Source of the DNA: Acanthornis magna
Lineage: Eukaryota > Chordata > Aves > Passeriformes > Acanthizidae
NCBI GenBank assembly: GCA_036785705.1
Contig: JAWUZG010000084.1
Coordinates: 6,383,001 to 6,447,000, forward strand
Direction of reading: 5' to 3'
DNA: 64,000 nucleotides
In this document: piece by piece, positions 13,501 to 24,640 of the stretch
Numbering within the stretch: the stretch's first letter is position 1
Layout of the letters: each line of letters opens with the position of its first letter
Position numbers and translations under genes: made by a program
Notes under the pieces: generated by a model
What the model was told of the DNA's origin: nothing
The model's input: only the letters and a program-made list of their open reading frames with translations
Database searches by the model: none

Positions 13501-16500
13501 TTTCAAGATATTAATTTGTCTGAGATCTGGCATTCCCTAGCAAGTATTTGTGCAGCAGAAGGACTGTTTAGACTGGGTTTTGCACAAGCCTTTGTTTCAG
13601 GACTGAAGACAGGGTGCCCTGGCTGCTCAGTGCTGCTCTTTACGTTCTCAGTGGGCTTGCTCGCTCAGGGGCCTCCTCCAGTGATCTGCAGCCTTTAATG
13701 GAAGAGGGCTGACATATGAGTGAGTTGTGTGGTTATTACCAAGGACACGCCCTGGAGGTGACAACAGGTCTGTTTCTCAAGCCTGGGCAGGTGTGTTTAC
13801 TTGTCTGTGTTTCTGTGCTTCCATGATCCATATGAAATCCATGAAGTAATGTCCTGCCTGAAGGTCTGTGCTCCAGGTGTGCCCCAGCTAGTGAATCACT
13901 GTGTATCCAGAAGAGAACAAATTTAATCAGCACTGATTCCAAAGCATTTTGACTCCTTATTTTAAACCCATTATGAATAAAGGGTTGAATCTTGTATGTC
14001 AGCATCACACAGAATATATTTTTTTCAAGAAACTACAGTCATAGAGATAAAAAGAAATATGTTGATGGAAGGCTCATTTTTCAATGTCTGGTTGAGTTAC
14101 TCAGCAGGATTAAAAATACAATATTAAAATCCTTCATATAAGCCAAGAGATCTTTACAATCTTTTTAAAAGTCATTCCTACTGTCTTTAGCTTCCTCAGG
14201 TAGAATTTGAAGCAGCCTTTCATACCAGATATAATACTTCATTCTTGTGTAAGTGTTTTTGGATTATATGTTATAATGAAAATATTTTGCAACACGTCAT
14301 TTATTAAAATAAGAGTATTTGTGTTATATTAAGTGTGTATTAGTTTCATAATTATGTAGAGTAAATACAACTGCAATTTCAATCCAGCATAGTTTTTTTC
14401 CCAGAAAATAATCCCTTCTGTTTGTAGCAGTTAGACGTACAACTCCAGTTCTTTAGTTGTGGAAGCTGACAGCTCACACCTGACAGCTATTGAGTTGGTG
14501 TTGTTTATGCCTTAGACAGAGAAACAGGTCAGACTGACTCAGCACACTGTCGTGATTCCTGCTTTTGAAAGAGCTCTGTGTCTAGAAATAAAAAGCATGT
14601 GCACATCTCTCTGATCGTGAGTTCTCCTGAAAAGGCAGTACTGGTCTTTTCTAAGTTCAGCCTTCTTTACTCTTCAATAAATAGGTCCTTCCTGCAACAC
14701 AGGAGCCAATGTCCTCCTTTTATCCCTTCATGTCACACCTTGAAAGCATTATTTTTTCAAAAGATGCTGCTACTGTTCTCTGGGTAGCCCAGAGTGGCAG
14801 AAGTGGTATCAGGACAGAGGTATCCAGGCATCCACTGGGCAAAGTGTAATGCCTGAGCTTGCTTCACAACAACAGAAAGAATAGTTCCTTTCTCCATCTC
14901 CTCAGAATATGTAAAGGTATTGTGCTCTTCCTGCTTTTTCTGAGTAGAGCTCAGGAGGAATGAAAAATCTGAGTCTCTGTCTTACTCAGCATATTGAGTA
15001 ACCAGCCCAGGGCAGCTATAAAACACTTTTAAAGCCAGGCCTGCCTCCCCACTGGCAGCAGCTCCATGCCACTGGCATCCAGCTCCCATTTTAGAGAGTG
15101 ATTTGTTTGTCTTCAGGAGGCAGCAGATGGCAGCAAAGTTGTACAGATGCGCCAGGAGAAGAAAATATCTTCGTGCACACACTCTAACAACATTCCATGG
15201 AAAAAACGTATCATTTGTTTCTGTCTGTCTTGCAGTGTGGTTAAGACGATAAATCAGGTTTATTGGCTCATGCACTTGTAACGTAAGGGGTTGTTTTTCC
15301 CCCATTATCAGGAGTAAATTAAATCAGGTTGGGGTGAGAGAATGTGAATTATTTCTCAGCAAATCATCTTCATCTCCTGTAGTGTAGGACTCACTTCTTT
15401 GTGAAAATCTATCTCCTCCATTAAACAGATACTGATGGCCTTGTGCAAATATTATAACCAAGTGCTAGTGTGTGCACTTTGATTGACTGCCACTCTCTGC
15501 TGTGAGCTGTGGAATCCCTCTCTCATTTGAGCTGTCCAGATACATCCTTTTCCAACACTTCAAAATAGGTAGAAAGCGGGAGGTTTTTAAACATAAAGAG
15601 AAGAAAGAGAGGAGGAAGGAAATGCTACTGTATAGTTTTAGTGTTTAAAATACTCCAAAGTCCTACTGCATTAAATAAAAAATGAAGTCTGGGTTTTGGA
15701 CAAGAACACTGGAAGTTTCTGGGATTCCATCCCTGCTCATGAACACATTCAGTGACGCACTTGACACATGTATGTTTGCTGAAGTTGTCACTGCCAGCAG
15801 CACCACATCCACTTAAGAGCAGCAGCAGTAAGCATACATTGCTGAACTCATTTCAGATTGAATGGAGAGTCTGGATTTGTGTTCCTTCTTTTTGACAGGG
15901 ATCCCATTCCTTACTTGTATCTTTTTGTAGTTTCTTCAGTGTTCAAACCCAGAAATTGTGAATAAAGTATAAAGCAAAAACTACAGTACAGTAATTTGGT
16001 ATAAAAATAGCCATGTTTTTGAAGGAAAGCTGCGGCTTAGATTTTCTTCCTGCTGAGTTTAGTACAAGTTTTGTTTCAATTAGACGGGAAGCATCTCAGG
16101 CATGGGATTTGGTACTGAGATTCCTATCTGGCTCACCAGTTCATCACACCAGAATGTCTGATGTCTGTCGGCAGTAAGGAGACGAATGATATATGCCGGT
16201 TGCATATTTTTCATGTTGTTTATCAATAAAGGGCCAGACTATGAATGCATTCCTTATGCAGAATGAGATGCAGGGCTTCACAGCCTCAGGAAAAAAATTA
16301 CTTAGAAAAAGTGACTTAGTGTCCATCACTTTTTCCTTGTCTCTAAAGAGAACAGACATATTTTACAAGGTGCAGCTGTCTTCTTTCAGCGTGCAGCTCA
16401 GATCTGCTCCTGAGCCCTCGTGGGCGGGCAGGGAAGTGTGGTGGCCTCAGAGTCTGGTGCTTTCCAGCAGAGATCCACAGCAGACCTGGGTCACATCAGG

Positions 16501-19500
16501 GGAAATGAGGAGCCCACACACCCTTCTGTCCTGTGCTGTAACAGTGCTGGGATGAATTACACGGTGCCTTTTAGTCTTTGAGTGATTCAGCTTCATGTCA
16601 CTCCTGTCACAGTAACCACCTATTAAAAGGACAATAAGCATGTTTGTTTGATGAACTGCTTTGTTTGCTCCTGAACTAACAGATAATATCCGGTTTGTTT
16701 GTTCTCCCGTCTCTGCCAATACTGCTGGACATCAGAGATTAAGACACAGACATTTGTTTGTTTATTTTTACACTATGTTAGAAAAATATGAAGAAAATAG
16801 AAACCTTTTTATAACTGATGGAAAAGTTGCATGTAATTTGCAAAGAAGGGACAACTTTCAGAAAGTATTGGAAGAATATTTATTTTGCAAACCTGTCCTG
16901 AGGGTTAGAATTTATTACAAAATATGTGCTTTCAGTGGGTATAACAGATCTTTCCTGACTTTGGAAAACCCCAGGATTTTGTAAGTGAATGAGAGACTCA
17001 AGGAGGTCTTGTTAAATGTTTTGTAAAAGTTATCACAGAATCAAAAAAAAGGTTAAAAAATTTTGTTTGGCCTCCTCACTGCTGTTGTGTTTGCTGGGAA
17101 TGTTGCATGCAAAACACTCCAGTCTTATCGAATCATTAACATTGACTCTGGTCTTAATGGGACCATTTGTTTTTCATTTGGAGACATTATCAAGCATTTT
17201 GACTAGTGTACATAGCTTGTAGTAAAAAAGGCTTTTACATAGCAAAGTTCTTTACCTCATGAACAAATTATGCTCCTTCTTCTCATGAAGGATACATGGC
17301 CTCACTCCAAAGAACTAAGCATTTAAAAATTAAAACATTTTCAAAGCTGACACAAATTATTTGATGAAAAAAACCTAGTTCCTTAAAAAATATTTGGATA
17401 ACAAAAGCAAACCCTTGTGAACACAATAAACAAATTTTAGTTAGGTATAATTGGATTTACTTATTGGTTGTATTCAGTCATGCTGGAATTCTTTTCCTGA
17501 TGCCTGTGTGCTCTACACTACTTAAGTATGATGTGAGATAATATGAAACGGTGAATTGACGGCACAAGGAAACTATTTGGATGGTTGTCTGGAGTTGCCA
17601 TTATTGGCTTTAATTATGACTTGCTGTCCTTTGGGTACTCAATGAGCCAGAAAAGGCTTCATATGTGCCAAAGTATTCATTAGTATTCCCCCTTCTGTCA
17701 TTGTGCTTGCAGAAAGAGTTTATATCTGGCACCTGACTGCAGTTCTTCCTAGCACGGACTAAGATGCTTAGCAGATCTTGATAATCATCTGAAAGTACAC
17801 CAGTGTCTCTACTTTTTGGATGCAGTAGCAGTTGTTCCTAGGTAACGGTGGAAGAACTCTGACCACTTTCTGATATAACTGGAGAACAAACACTTTTTGC
17901 AGTTGTTCACATGACATGGTTGTGGTACCAGCTGCAGAAAGAAAACTAATTACTTGTTTTCATCTTCCAGGTTAGGGAACCTGCACTAGGGCTTCATGGG
18001 GAAGTCCTTGTATTTCAGCATTTTAGGCACCTTGCCATCATTCCATATAGAACTAATAATGAAGCACAAAAATCTTTCTGAAATAAAAATAGCCTTTGGG
18101 ATCCATTTTGGTAATGAAAAGTTGTCTGTAGTGAAGAATTCTTTTGTCTGCCATAGGGAGTCTCTAGGGTAGGTACAAAACACAATGATCACTCATAAAG
18201 AATATTCCAGGAACTCTTCTGACACTTCGCTGTGGAGGCTGTGCTGAGAATGGTGACCACTCCTTTGGCATCTGCTCTTGAACAGACTGGTGCACAAGGA
18301 TGAATTCCTGCTCCAATACATATTTACCATTGCAAAATTTCATTTTAATTTAGAATGTTCTTTGAACTTCGAGTCATGTTTTTAGCAGCCTTTGAAATAC
18401 TGTCCTGTGGGACACAAGACTGTTCTTAGAAACGAATATTTTAACTAAGGTGCTCTGTAAACAGATACTCCTGACTTTGGAGGCATTTGATGACATCTTC
18501 CACTTCTCATCTGTCACATTACAGCATAAGTTGGCTTTGACCTAAGTACAGAGTTCTTCTTGAACTTTTACAATTACAGGAGAATGCTCACTTTCATGGG
18601 CTGTTTCACAGCCTTGCTCTCCCCAAAACCCCAAATCCTCACACTTCGCAGAGATTTTAATCCAGTTCATGAATGAACTTCAGCTACTGTTTAAACATTC
18701 ATGCCCAACTTTGCTTTATGAGACATAGTGAAAAGATGCCTAGCCGGGGTTTTTCAGTATCATCCCCTGCTTGGACAGGAGGAAGAGCTTACACCTGGGG
18801 CTGGTGCAGAAATGAATGGGAAGAGAGAATGCTGTCTTGGTATATTCTACCCCTTATAAACCCATTCCCTGAAACCTGGAACTCAGATTGGGATATGGGG
18901 TTACTGTGCAATAGGAAAGAGTCCCTGCCTGCAATTCTCCTGCTCTGTCATTCTCCTCCAGCTTACCTAGCCTAGGTTAGCCAAAATCCACTGCCATCGT
19001 GTTTCCAGGGTTTCCTTGTCTGCCCTTGACATTCAAAGGGTGTGCCATCTTTGGCACACTCAGTACTCACTACTTTCTGGCATGTCTACTTCAGAAGTGT
19101 TTCTTTGTGTTTTAAAACACATGGTTTCAAAGATTGGTGGGGGAATGGAGTGAACTTAAAAAAAAACCAAAAAACCCTTTATTTTCTTTGGTTGCTATTT
19201 ATTCCAACCAGAGAGTTTTGCTTCTCCTTACAAGCGCGGCAGGTGGTGCTCTTGGTCCTTCCAAACACAATTTGCACTTCCTAAACTCCAGTCAGGTCAG
19301 AATTGTGCCATCCTGCACCAGCTGGCTGGTTTTAGCCCTGCCTGGTTCAGGGCAGGGTCTTTCAGCTTTGAGTAAAGTGTTTTCCACCAGTGAAGGGGAA
19401 AGGAGGGAAGAAAAGGTACTCTAAGTGGGGTTTTGGCAGTAAATGAAGAAAAGATCAATACAAACAAAAGTAACTAGTTGGCAAGTACATACTTAACCAC

Positions 19501-20475
19501 ACTGTAGCCCAATCCAGCCTTCTGTCCCAAATTTAGATGATAAAAATACTAACTGTGGAACTTAAAAGGACAACATTGTAGCTATTAAATTGGATGGTTC
19601 TGTTGACATTGTCTTAGTTGTGCTGTGTACATTAAGTAGGAACCTGCTTTCACCTACATTGTAATTTCTCACTGCAAGCACCACAAAACTTGTAACAGCA
19701 ACAATTCTGATTTCCAGGTCTTCCATGATCTGAGAGTAGCCATTTGCTTGTTTCTCAGCTGGCAGCTATACTCTGCACTAAAGATCATGCATTCACTGTC
19801 ATCCCTTACATCTTACACGACATCTTACACGATCTGGATCAGAAAGGCCATCAGCAGGAGACAGATAAATTCTCTTTCAGCTGTTAACAAACCAGTTATT
19901 AAAACTGGCAAAGTGTCATTATATTTGATTTTCTTTTTTTTTAAATAATGTTTCAAGTGGAAAACCCACCTCTCAGGATTTCAAAATTCTTAGTTGAAAA
20001 TGCTTAGAAAGTAATTAAAAATAGGCAATTCTGAGCAGAACTTCAAAGTTTAGGGAGAAAAATAATGAATACATGCCAAGTATCTCATCACTGGATCCCT
20101 ACCCAAGCTTTTTTCATCGGTCTTCCTGGAAAGGCATCACTGCCAGTTCTTTTCAATTTTTCTTGTAAATATATGTTCCTGAGGCATTTGATATTAGGTT
20201 AAAAAAAAAATTAAAATCCCCACTTCGTTTATTCTAGAGGCATTGAGTTCCGCTATTCCCCGGTCCTCTCCTGTATATGTTAACTGTGTTCAGAGATATG
20301 GTAAAATAGGGGAAATGCAACGTTTCATCCAAGAAGTTGTTGAAATACACTTGTTTAGGTTTTAGGTTTGTTTTCTTGGAGCCCAAGGAGTAGATACCAA
20401 TAGATGGTGCTGGTGGTGCATTAATAAGGTTCAGTTTCACATTTGTTTTCTGGTTTGTGCTTGGAATTCATTAAA
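10590..20475. other. Intergenic, no gene recognised
   Basis: About 10 kb with only short chance frames. The interval is AT-rich and contains no CpG island and no recognisable CR1 tail. Minor structures: a 12-bp direct repeat (CATCTTACACGA twice) at about 19810-19833, and a perfect MEF2-type word CTATTTTTAG near 11622, both within chance expectation. Given its position 3' of ADM it could hold ADM enhancers, but nothing in the raw sequence demonstrates this. Confidence 0.5.
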
Positions 20476-20476
20476 A

Positions 20477-20530
20477 AGAGAGAGAGAGAGAGAGAGAACA
20501 AAACAAAACAACAACAACAAAAAAAGAACA
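20477..20530. repeat. (AG)n microsatellite followed by AC/CAA-rich tract
   Basis: About ten AG dinucleotides at 20477-20497 run directly into an A/C-rich tract made of ACAAA and CAA units to about 20530. It lies about 0.5 kb beyond the ADM poly(A) signal and is likely length-polymorphic. Confidence 0.9.
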
Positions 20531-21064
20531 AAACAACAAAGTCCCTCATGCTAAGCTTTTATCCAAAATGTTCTCCCCGCACTGAACCGGTCACCGTTTA
20601 ACTTTAACCTGAACTGTGGCTCAGGAAATCCTTCAACATAAATAACCTTGGAAGCTGCCATGACCATTTTTGGAACGTGCTGCCTCAATAAATCTGTTAC
20701 TTTGTTGTGCAATGTTGAAGTGTGCAGTTGTTTCTCTGATTAATTAGGGCAAAAAATAAACTTGCACGACCAATCCAAGCTATGACACGTTTCAGCCCTG
20801 GCTTGAACATGTGGGCAGAAAAGCGCCTTAGAGCCTTCTTGACAGACCTGCCCTGGAATTTTGGGATGCATTGCTGGCTCGGAGTTTACTCCATTTGATG
20901 AGATAAGGTAGCTGCTAACAAAGTCTGAAAGGGAAAAGTTTTGGTCTGTCCTAGGACTGCTATGCTACATTAGCACAAGTAGGACTGAACGCAGTGAGAA
21001 ATTATTCATCTTGACCACTGCCCCCACTAAAGACAACATAACTGAAGTGTTTTATGTAATTGTG

Positions 21065-21075
21065 TTTATTTTATT
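21065..21075 (-). terminator. ADM: ADM polyadenylation signal (two overlapping AATAAA)
   Basis: On the minus strand the sequence reads AAATAAAATAAACAC, two canonical AATAAA hexamers sharing one base. About 15-25 bases further is an ACATAAAACA region suitable for cleavage, followed by GTTATGTTGTCTTTAGTGG, a GU-rich downstream element. It is the first canonical hexamer I see after the ADM stop codon. Confidence 0.75.
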
Positions 21076-21230
21076 TCACATATTACCCATGGAGAACAGC
21101 TGATACATTCTCTATATCTTTCACCAGTCTGGAATGCAAGATAAAAAAAGGTATGGAAAAAGAGTTTAACGTTTGACATTCACGATATGAAAAATAGAGG
21201 GGATACAATGTTTTAAAATGCCCTTATGCA

Positions 21231-21250
21231 ATATATATATATATATATAT
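21231..21250. repeat. (AT)10 microsatellite in ADM 3'UTR
   Basis: Ten perfect AT dinucleotides, flanked by further AU-rich sequence to about 21290 that ends in an A-run. On the minus strand it would be transcribed as part of the ADM 3'UTR. Confidence 0.9.
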
Positions 21251-21886
21251 AAAACGTATAAAAATAAAATATATTTTTCCAAAAAAAAAAAGACATGACA
21301 CAGAACAATCTTAAATACCGATGCATATCTCGTGATCCACACACACCGCACTTATAATTAACAAAAACCACGTACAATTGCACTTTTCCTCTCTGTGACG
21401 TTCAAGTATATCGCAGTCCCCGCAGGGACTAGTGAGTGTCCGATTCCCTGCCGGGTGCACATAACGTAGAGGGTAGAGCAGATGTGGGCGGGCTGTCCTT
21501 GCCCATGGCTGACGCGCACCATCCAACCCTCGGGGGCTGAGGGCGAGGCCGGGGCCCGTCGCCCACCGGCGGGTCCCCTCCTGAGCATCCCCTCCTCGGG
21601 GCAGCGGGGCGCGGGCGAACGGCGAGGACCGCCCGGCCCCTCGGGTGCATCGGCAGCGCCTTCGCGTCCCGGGCGGCGGCGGCGGCTGCGGGAGCCGGCG
21701 GTGCCCGGCCCGTGGAGGGCAAGAGTCCGTGGCGGGCGGGGGGCGCAGCGTCCGCTGCTCTTCTCACTCCCCCGCGGAGGGCGCGCCGGGGTCCCGCCCG
21801 GGCGGGCGCTCTCCGCGAATCCTGGCGGATCTCAGCCCGTGCCACAGTCCATCCGTCGAGGCGGCCTCGGCCGGCTCTTGCGGCGC

Positions 21887-23196
21887 TCAGACTCCGAGAA
21901 TGGAGGCGAGGGGCTGCGCCCGGCGCGTCCGTGGGCGCCGCCCGGAGCGGGTGGAACGCGCTGGGCTGCGGCGCTCGGGCAGGGAACGCCGCCGGCGACC
22001 GTAGCCCTGGGGGCTGATCTTGTTGGGGGGAGCGGCATCGTTCCTGTCGTTGACGGCCGCCCTGTGGAGCTCGTCGACCAGCCAATGCACCGTGCACGTC
22101 CCGAAGCGGCACGAGCGCTGGGGTTGGAAGTGGGGGAATCTGTTAATGCTCTGGCGGTAGCGCTTGACGCGGATGTGAGCATCCTCCCGGCTGCTGGAAG
22201 GCAGGAAGAGAGAGAGTGGGCATGAGAACAGCGCAGTGGGGGCCCGGAGGAGGGAACCCAGTGGGCGCGAGAAGAGGAGGGCAGGGAGTCCCCAGGCTCG
22301 TCCCGACGGCGCCCAGCTTTCCCCCACCAGCCCCGGCCGTGCCCCCCGCGGGAGCGCGGAGCCGAGCTTGCTGCCCATGCGAGGAGAGGCCCCACCGTTT
22401 TACGGCTATTACTTTTTCTATGCACCCAGGGCTCAAGTTACTATTTATATCTGACTTTCGCAGTCAAGGCGCTACTATCTCCCGCCGGCTAAAGAGAGCG
22501 GGGAAAGGAAAGCGGGAGGCTGCTTTCAGCGCGATGTGCAGCCCGGGCAGGACCTGCCTCGGGGGCGGGGGGGACCTATAGAGAGAATTACCCTAAACAC
22601 CCAGAAATGAGGGGACCCGAAACTTTCCACTGGCTCGAGCAAGTGCCCGAGCCCAGAAAGGGCTGGAATTTACCTGGGAGGCGAGACTCGGGAATCCTCC
22701 TTCACGTCCTGTGTACGTATGAGAGGCAGCACGTCGGCGGCTGCCCCCAGCCCTCGGAGCACTCCCGCAGGCTTCACGTCCCGCTTGGCTCGGCTCAGTG
22801 CCCATTTCGTCCATCTGAAAGCACAAGGGAAAAGGAGAGCCTGTTATCGCAAGCCTGCAGGGCGGGAGCCAAACCAAATAGATTCGAGGGGCGAAAGTCT
22901 TTGCCAGCGCCGAGACTTTTTTTTTTCCTCTCCCCCCAGTGTTTGCTGAAAGGGCATGAGGCCTTTAAGGAGCTGTGCAATTCCCGCAGGGAATCCAGTG
23001 CCTCTGATCGCGGCCGGAGCCAGGCGCGTGGGCGCGGGCGCTCCGCAGCTCCACGCGCGGCGCGGGGCGCTGGCAGAAGGGCGCGCTCCGATACTCACTT
23101 TCTTTTGAACTCTGTCGCTACGTCCACCCTTGCAGCATCCACCCCGAAGAAGGTGACAGAGCCGAGATAGAGCAGGGCTATGTGAACTAGTTTCAT
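21887..23196 (-). CDS. ADM: Preproadrenomedullin, three coding exons
   Basis: Precursor of adrenomedullin, a secreted vasodilator and angiogenic peptide acting on CALCRL with RAMP2/3, plus the PAMP peptide. Coding exons on the minus strand are 23196-23099, 22814-22674 and 22193-21887, all with GT-AG junctions in phase 2; the product is 181 residues (human 185). Residues 1-21 are a signal peptide starting [12 protein letters not shown]. Residues 22-41 are the PAMP region ([10 protein letters not shown]...WALSR), followed by Ala-Lys-Arg where human has Gly-Lys-Arg. [11 protein letters not shown] linker follows. The mature hormone spans 92-144, released by VKR before Tyr92, with ring CRFGTC (Cys108-Cys113) and terminus ISPQGY, then Gly145 and four Arg as amidation and furin-type signal. 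The tail 150-181 is unusually Arg-rich. The start lies 16 nt into exon 2 and matches the family start. Orthology is further supported by SBF2 as divergent neighbour. No frameshift was seen. Confidence 0.96.
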
Positions 23197-23212
23197 TCTG
23201 GCTGGGCTCCTG
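23197..23212 (-). other. ADM: ADM exon 2 leader segment and 3' splice site
   Basis: On the minus strand a pyrimidine tract, TTCTTCTCTTTTCCCTCCAG, ends at 23213. It leaves 16 untranslated bases (CAGGAGCCCAGCCAGA) before the ATG. A second AG three bases on (CAGCAG) makes a NAGNAG acceptor possible, which would change only the 5'UTR. Confidence 0.75.
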
Positions 23213-23793
23213 CTGGAGGGAAAAGAGAAGAACCGTAAGCATGCTTGCTAATAAAAGTCAAGTAAGGACTGTCCTTTATTCCTGGTGATTCCAGAGAACT
23301 CCTTCCCCCGCAGAGCCCCCAGGCTACCGGGGACTTTGTGTCTGATGTGAACCAGAAGCTAATATTTGCTCAACAACTTATCACAGGGTAAATAACAGAG
23401 CCTCCAAAGTTTACGTTTGTCGAGAGTTTAGTTGCAGAGGCGGCTGAAAACCAGCAGGATTTCCAGAATACCCCCAGCAGCTTGCACTAGGATTTAGCAA
23501 ACCCATGAGATTAGAGAGAGCTTGCTATCGGACGCATCGTTTCCAAACTCCAGCAAGTGTTTTGATGCCGGGAAGTTTATTCCCTGATAGCTCCTCTTCC
23601 CACTTCACACGCAGAACCAGACAGTTCTGGATCTTATGTTGTAAACTGTAGCTGATGCCAAGAGCCAGTGCAAGACTCCACAGCATAACTTCAAGCTCTT
23701 CAAAACAGTCCAGATTTAGTAGATTTTTACTTGCTTTCCACCTCCCCTGAATCTTTTGTTGTTGTCAAGGAGGGAAAAAAAAATAGTTCTTAC

Positions 23794-23915
23794 CTGACAG
23801 TGAGGATAAATCCACTGAGACAAATGTTTTTGCAGTAGCGATCCGAGCTTGCAGGGTTTCCTGAGGAGCGAGAACTCCTCCTTTGTGTGTGTGTGCGTGT
23901 GTGAAGTAATCACTG
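23794..23915 (-). other. ADM: ADM exon 1 (non-coding, 5'UTR)
   Basis: A TATA box lies about 30 bases upstream, and a clean donor (CTGTCAG|GTAAGAAC, exon end 23794) defines a first exon of about 120 bases with no ATG. Intron 1 is then 23793-23213. A first untranslated exon followed by three coding exons is the established ADM structure. The exon holds a CA-rich tract (minus strand) at 23884-23903. The transcription start is estimated from the TATA box only. Confidence 0.75.
23884..23903. repeat. (TG)n-type microsatellite inside ADM exon 1
   Basis: Alternating TG repeat with one TGCG interruption on the plus strand, read as (CA)n in the ADM mRNA leader. It is short, and its length may vary between individuals. 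Confidence 0.85.
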
Positions 23916-23940
23916 CCGAGCTCTGCGCTCCACTCCTCGC

Positions 23941-23947
23941 TTTTATA
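23941..23947 (-). promoter_or_regulatory. ADM: ADM TATA box
   Basis: On the minus strand CTCTCTATAAAAGCG gives a strong TATAAAA, placed about 150 bases before the exon 1 donor. Mammalian ADM promoters also have a TATA box. Just upstream, at 23981-23985 on the plus strand, is GCGTG, which fits the RCGTG core bound by HIF; ADM is a known hypoxia-induced gene, but a 5-base core is weak evidence alone. Confidence 0.8.
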
Positions 23948-23995
23948 GAGAGAGCAGCGCTGAGAAGTGGGTGGACCTTGGCGTGGCTGGGCGAT

Positions 23996-24640
23996 TTTTC
24001 TTTTGGCACCCCCCCCACCCCCACATTTTAAGCACTCCTTAAGCATTCTGACCTGGACTGGGGGCAACATTGGGGGTAAAAATAAGAGGATTATTGAAAA
24101 TTATCTTCAACAACCCCCCTGGTATTTTGCTAATTATAACAGCAGCTTTTAGGATTCCGAGTCATGGCACAGCTTGCAAAATCCGATGAGCCCCTCAGTC
24201 TGTTTTACTGGGGACAGACTTTTTAACTGATGATATATAATTATATTTACACGGTCTGTAGCATAATTTCTCATTCTAGACATCTCATCTTCAGGGGGGT
24301 GGAAGCAGGGGAGTGGGAACCAGATCCAATCCCTTCCAAAATCCATGAAAATCCATCAAATACCAAAGTTCCAAAAATAAACCCATATTTGGACAATGTG
24401 AATTATAATGAGTAACTGGAATGCCAGCCTTCTTTACATAAGTAAGGAGGTGGCAAATCAGGCATTATTAATATTTATGACTCAACTTGGGTGCATTTTC
24501 TGTGAAAAAAATGTATTTTATTTACTTGATCGATTCAAATAGATCGCGATTCAAATGGTTTTGGTATGCGAAGGTTAGAGCCCGGTTCTGCGCCTTGGAA
24601 CAGAGCAAGTGATATTGCTTTGGGGCAAACACGGGGTCAC
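23996..24640. promoter_or_regulatory. Proximal upstream region of ADM
   Basis: AT-rich sequence upstream of the ADM TATA box. It contains a C-rich tract at about 24008-24024, a CC(A/T)6GG CArG-type word at 24383-24392 (CCATATTTGG) and a TGACTCA AP-1 word at 24478-24484. These are consensus matches only. ADM induction through AP-1 and hypoxia is known in mammals, so the block is a reasonable promoter-proximal regulatory candidate. No coding exon is seen. Confidence 0.4.

Larger units (their letters stand above)
21050..21886 (-). other. ADM: ADM 3' untranslated region
   Basis: This is the minus-strand continuation of ADM exon 4 after the TGA at 21889-21887, to an inferred cleavage site near 21050. 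The first part (21886 to about 21430) is very GC-rich and part of the gene's CpG island; the distal half is AT-rich with an (AT)10 tract. The end is set by overlapping AATAAA signals at 21065-21075 followed by a GT-rich stretch. The exact cleavage site is inferred. Long frames in the GC-rich part, on both strands, are CpG-island artefacts. Confidence 0.7.

Noticed and set aside
20664..20673. Second perfect CArG word (CCATTTTTGG) 3' of ADM
   Set aside because: A few such words are expected by chance in 64 kb of AT-rich DNA, and nothing else marks the site.
21429..22425. Frames of 197-247 codons on both strands over ADM exon 4 and 3'UTR
   Set aside because: They are shadows of the ADM coding frame and GC-rich 3'UTR. 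The true frame is identified by the conserved adrenomedullin residues and splice phases.
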